In this document: positions 60,469-64,000 of the stretch, piece by piece | Numbering within the stretch: the first letter of the stretch is position 1 | Layout: the number at the start of each line of letters is the position of its first letter | Source: Vanilla planifolia | Lineage: Eukaryota; Streptophyta; Magnoliopsida; Asparagales; Orchidaceae | Reading direction: 5' to 3' | Length of the DNA: 64,000 nucleotides | Assembly: GCA_023846275.1 (NCBI GenBank) | Contig: JAIUJO010000084.1 | Coordinates: 605,487-669,486, forward strand | Notes under the pieces: model-generated | Seen by the model: the letters and a program-made list of their open reading frames with translations, nothing else | Database searches by the model: none | What the model was told of the DNA's origin: nothing | Made by a program: the position numbers and the translations under genes

Positions 60469-60480
60469 ATAAGAATAGTC
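60469..60480 (+). other. Junction of pentamer satellite with 404-bp repeat
   Basis: The array ends and the bases TAAGAATAGTCAAAC begin. Counting back 38 bases from the conserved GACCTCA (60507) lands at 60469. In the unit starting at 61994 the same count from GACCTCA (62139) lands on TAGAGATGAGTCC at 62101. The array edge thus coincides, within a base or two, with a TAGAG-containing site of the 404-bp unit. Confidence 0.75.
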
Positions 60481-60760
60481 AAACAACATTTGTTTACTCT
60501 TGATTAGACCTCACTTGGAATTATATCAAATTGTTAAAATAAACAAATATTAATAACAAGAAAAATTATTTTAATAGTAAGTAAATATATAATAAAGCAC
60601 AACTAATTTAAATTAAAGAAAGTAATATTCCCAAATTAAAACATGTAAAGGTCATAAGATAGCAGATTTAGAGTTTTATATTAATATTATAAAATCAACA
60701 AAAAAAATTATAAAATAGGATAAATTAAATAAGAAAGTTTGCATTCCAAATTTTTTGCAA
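60471..60760 (+). repeat. 404-bp repeat, partial unit 0
   Basis: This is the right-hand three-quarters of a unit, beginning at the array junction. It contains GACCTCACTTGGAATTA (60507) and the end motif AAGAAAGTTTGCATTCC. Confidence 0.8.
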
Positions 60761-61178
60761 GATCCAGTGTGACATCCTTGACTATCAAATTAGGAATGAA
60801 TCTATTGTCGAATAAAATTTATAAAAAAATTAGAAAAAATATTTAGAAATATACAAAACATTTTATAGGCAAATAGACCTCATGAAGAGAAGTCTAACAA
60901 AGTTCATTTGATGTCGATCATACATTGTTTATAGTTAAAATGAATCATAAAACTTGGAAAACATAAATAATAACAAAATATTTTTTTTAATATCAAGTAA
61001 ATATATTTTTAATCTAAAAAGAGAAAAATTAAAGTAATATAATATGAGCAAGTCAAAATATTGTAATGGCTACATTAGTAGGGACTTAGAGTTTCAAATT
61101 ATTATAAGCAAATCAACAGCAAAACATTTAAAGAAATGAGCTTAGTAGAATAAGAAAGCTACATTCTAAGACATTAAA
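60761..61178 (+). repeat. 404-bp repeat, unit 1
   Basis: It starts GATCCAGTGTGACATCCTTG and ends with AAGAAAGCTACATTCTAAG. Length is 418 bp. Confidence 0.85.
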
Positions 61179-61578
61179 GATATTAAGTGTGACATACTAA
61201 AACATTCAAATAACTTTGAGTTAAAATATTTCAAAAACCATGTCAAAATATTAGATTGTAAAAATTTTAGAAGTATTAATATAAATTAATATCTAATTTG
61301 ATTGAGCTCATTTCTTCCAATTGAATAAATTTTTATCTTCTTAATCAATCCATATTTCTATTTTTTATAAATTAGTATACTAAATAAGCATATGTTGTAA
61401 TAAATTATTATTTTCTTATTAATTAAATATATATTAAAGAGAAATGAGATTAATTGTGGCAAAAATTGTAAGGGCCACATGACCATGGAATTATAATTTC
61501 ATATTGACATTAAAAAAGTAAAGTTAAAAAGTTTAAAAATTGGGATAAACTTTTTAGGAATGTCAATTGTTATTTAAT
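61179..61578 (+). repeat. 404-bp repeat, unit 2
   Basis: It starts GATATTAAGTGTGACATAC, and GTGTGACAT lies 420 bp after that of unit 1. The middle is the most diverged of the set. Length is 400 bp. Confidence 0.75.
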
Positions 61579-61993
61579 GATGAAATTAACTATGTTGTCC
61601 TAGATGGTAAAATTGAATTATTTTGTAAAGCCTATTCCAACAAAAAATATTTCAAAATGTTAAAATGAATATTTTATTAGATAAACCTTATTGAGATGAT
61701 TCAAATGGAATTTATCTTATGTTGATTAAAAAGTATTTGGAATTAATATTAATTACCAAATTAAACAAGAATAAATAATAATAAAGTATTATTTTTAAAC
61801 CAAGAAATTACCTTTTAAATCTAAAATACGATAAATTAAAAAAATGTGCAATAACAAAATGGAAGTGATGTAAAAGTTACATGATTAAAAATTTTGACTA
61901 ACATAGTGAGATAACCAAATCAATAAAAAAATTTGTAGAGATGAGATAAATTTTACTAAAACTTGCCATTCCTAAATCCAAAGATAATAGGGA
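61579..61993 (+). repeat. 404-bp repeat, unit 3
   Basis: The start is weak (GATGAAATTAACTATGTTG), but the middle (TATTTGGAATTAATATTAAT) and the end align well. Length is 415 bp. Confidence 0.75.
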
Positions 61994-62381
61994 GATCAAG
62001 TGTATCAAGCTAGTTTAGCAAATTAGGCATAATTAAATTATGATTTAAACCTTGACAAAGCACTAAAAATAGAAAAGGATATTCATGTACATAGGGCATA
62101 TAGAGATGAGTCCAAAGACACTTATTTTGTATCAGCTGGACCTCATTCACAATTACTAAAAATTACCAAATTAAATAAAAAAGCAATAATAAATTATTAT
62201 TTAAATACTATGCAAATATATATTAAAATTTAGATGAGAAAAATTAAAAATATGCAATATATTGAAATCATGAAATTTAGTGGACATAAAAGAGAAGATT
62301 TAAAAAGTAATATAACAAAATAAAAACAAAATATGTAAATAAGTGAGTTAAATTATGTAGGGTAAACGATGATATTGAAGA
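61994..62381 (+). repeat. 404-bp repeat, unit 4, with TAGAG seed
   Basis: It starts GATCAAGTGTATCAAG. TAGAGATGAGTCC at 62101 is the site that lines up with the edge of the pentamer array. Length is 388 bp. Confidence 0.85.
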
Positions 62382-62782
62382 GATCGAGTGTAATAACCTT
62401 GATTATCAAATCAAATTATGAATACAAATATCCCAAAAAGAATGCCAAAGAAAATAAAATATTTTAAAAATATAGAACAAAATAAAGAAAATATGGTGAC
62501 GAATTGAACAACATTAGTTGTCTTAGTCGGAACTTATTTGAAAATACAATGAAACACAAGTATAATAAAAATTAAAAAATATATTATTTTAAGTTTGAAT
62601 TAATGTATAGTAAAGTTAAAATGTGATAAGTTGAAGTAATATTGTATGACAAAATCAAAGCGATGCAATGGTCCCATGATAGGGAGTTAGAATTTCATAG
62701 TAAGATAAAAAAAATTGAAGTTAAGAACTCAAACAAGTTGGATAAATGTAATGAGAAAGTTATATTGCAAGTTATTAAGAAA
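62382..62782 (+). repeat. 404-bp repeat, unit 5
   Basis: It starts GATCGAGTGTAATAACCTTG and ends AGAAAGTTATATTGCAAG. Length is 401 bp. Confidence 0.85.
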
Positions 62783-63217
62783 GATCAAGCGTAACTTACC
62801 CTATCGTTAATTCAGGTATGAATCAAAATATCTCATAAAAGCATGTAGAAACAACAGTGATAAATTATTAGAAATATGTAAAAAATATTTAATTGAATAG
62901 AGATCATCATTACAAGTGCAACAAGGTTTGCTTTATTTCATTTAAACCTCATTTGGAATTATTGTAAAATACACATATAAATAAACATAAATAATAACAA
63001 ATTAATACTTCAGCATTAAGGAAATATTTTAAAATAAAAAAATATTTTAAAGTAGTAAAGAGATAAGTTGAACTAGCATAATTTGACCAAACAAAAGCAA
63101 CATAAAAGTCAAGTGAGTTCTGATCGAGAGTAATAAAGCTTTATGACCAAATAAAGTAAAATATTTTATTAGATTAAATAAATTATACATGAAAGTAGTA
63201 TTCAAAGATACTATAGT
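62783..63217 (+). repeat. 404-bp repeat, unit 6, with TAGAG seed
   Basis: It starts GATCAAGCGTAACTTACC. TAGAGATCATC at 62898 occupies the seed position, and the middle motif is AACCTCATTTGGAATTATTG. Length is 435 bp. Confidence 0.85.
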
Positions 63218-63570
63218 AAACGAGTATAATATTCTTGATTGCCAAATTAGATATTAATGAGAGTGGCTTTTTAAATAATCTAAAATCTTATTGAATAAAT
63301 ATATAATAATGAATACTTGAGTCTATACAACTACACAAGATGAGTCCACTAATATTTATTTTATCTTAATGAGTGCCCATTTGGAATAATAGTGATTTAC
63401 TAAATCTTATAAGAATGAATAATTATAAATTGTTTTTTAATTGCTAATTGGTGAATCTCAAAATAGAAATTACATATGTTTAAGCAATGTATTATAATCA
63501 AAACAAAAAATAAAAGATTTAGAAGTTTAGAAATTTTTTATAATAATGTTACATTCAAAAAGATTAAAAA
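63218..63570 (+). repeat. 404-bp repeat, unit 7 (short)
   Basis: It is recognised by CGAGTATAATATTCTTGATT and CCATTTGGAATAATAG. At about 353 bp it is shortened by internal deletion. Confidence 0.75.
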
Positions 63571-63991
63571 GATTTAGCGTAACATCATCACTTAACAAAT
63601 CATGTACAAATCAAAATCTCTTGTAACACGAGGCAAAACCATATAAAAGAAATGTTCTTCAAAATATAGAAAAGTGCACTTTAATCCATATCACTCAATA
63701 AGAGATATCCAATAGCTCTTATTTCATCCCAATCAAGCCTCATTAGAATTTACTTGAAATTGCCATAATAAAATTGCATAAAAATAATTATTACGTGATT
63801 ATAAAGTAGTTGTTCCTAAATGCTAAAATATGATTAATTTAAGGAATACAACATATTAAAGTCAATGCTAGGAAAATGTCACATTGTAGGAAATTTACAG
63901 TTTTGTATAATAATATTTTTTGAAAAAATGATGTAAAGATAAATATTGGAAAAAGGATGTAAATAATATACCAATGTTGCATTTTAAGAAG
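63571..63991 (+). repeat. 404-bp repeat, unit 8
   Basis: It starts GATTTAGCGTAACATCATC, has GCCTCATTAGAATTTACTTG in the middle and ends TTGCATTTTAAGAA. Unit 9 begins at 63992 and is cut by the window edge. Confidence 0.8.
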
Positions 63992-64000
63992 ATAAAGGGA

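Larger units (their letters stand above)
60471..64000 (+). repeat. Degenerate AT-rich tandem repeat, unit about 404 bp
   Basis: Nine recurrences of a start motif (consensus near AAGATCAAGTGTAACAT, then CTTGATTATCAAATTAGGAA) at 60761, 61179, 61579, 61994, 62382, 62783, 63218, 63571 and 63992 give a mean spacing of about 404 bp. Each unit also has a middle motif near GACCTCATTTGGAATTA, then AAATAAACAAAATAATAACA, and an end motif near AAGAAAGTTACATTCTAAG. Units are strongly diverged from each other, much more than in a young satellite. No open reading frame or RNA gene is visible. Length and composition would suit the CUS-TR24 family of Cuscuta europaea as I remember it, but I cannot confirm the match. 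Confidence 0.85.

Noticed and set aside
60471-64000. AT-rich gene region or introns
   Set aside because: There is no long open frame and no splice or coding pattern. Unit-by-unit alignment explains the stretch as a degenerate tandem repeat.
1-64000. Centromere call
   Set aside because: Satellite content alone does not define a centromere, and if this is a holocentric species the term would mislead. No sequence evidence of centromeric chromatin can be read here.
1-64000. tRNA, rRNA or other structured RNA genes
   Set aside because: I saw no tRNA boxes, rRNA cores or snRNA motifs in the island, the right flank or the array.

Overview
This window holds no convincing gene. It is almost entirely constitutive repeat DNA. 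About 59.6 kb is one directional pentanucleotide satellite (bases 1-7390 and 8211 to about 60468). An 820-bp AT-rich island interrupts it once (7391-8210). On the right it is bounded by 3.5 kb of a second, very AT-rich tandem repeat with a degenerate unit of about 404 bp (about 60471-64000, running off the window).

The pentamer satellite has a simple grammar on the + strand. Tracts of TAGAG (with variants TAAAG, TATAG, TGGAG, TAGTG, CAGAG, AAGAG) alternate with short cassettes of TAGGC. A cassette normally opens C-TAGGT-TAGGC-TAGGC and returns to TAGAG. The opening adds one extra base, so the pentamer phase shifts by one at each cassette, while the exit is in phase. I counted about ten cassettes per kb in the first kb. 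Orientation is constant for 60 kb apart from a few tiny inverted repeats. Every + frame is full of TAG stops. The minus strand (CTCTA)n has no stops, which explains the many Leu-Tyr-Ser-Thr-Leu reading frames there; none is a gene. Several larger duplications are readable through the noise: a roughly 2-kb tandem unit with a partial third copy (22.4-27.2 kb), a roughly 3-kb segment repeated about 7.0-7.3 kb away (41.7-44.6 and 48.6-51.6 kb), a 271-287 bp tandem duplication at 55 kb and a 76-bp one at 17.7 kb.

The right-hand repeat can be aligned unit by unit through a recurring start (GATCAAGTGTAACAT-like) and a recurring middle (GACCTCATTTGGAATTA-like). The pentamer array stops at the position where other units of this repeat carry TAGAGATGAGTCC. 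This suggests that the array grew from a TAGAG seed inside the 404-bp unit, on the same strand.

Organism: a eukaryote with large heterochromatic blocks. From memory, the combination of (TAGAG)n arrays arising inside an AT-rich satellite of roughly 390 bp is what has been reported for heterochromatin of the holocentric parasitic plant Cuscuta europaea (dodder; satellite CUS-TR24). That is my best guess, at moderate confidence. I could not compare the unit with the published consensus. All coordinates of degenerate repeats were judged by eye and may be off by tens of bases.
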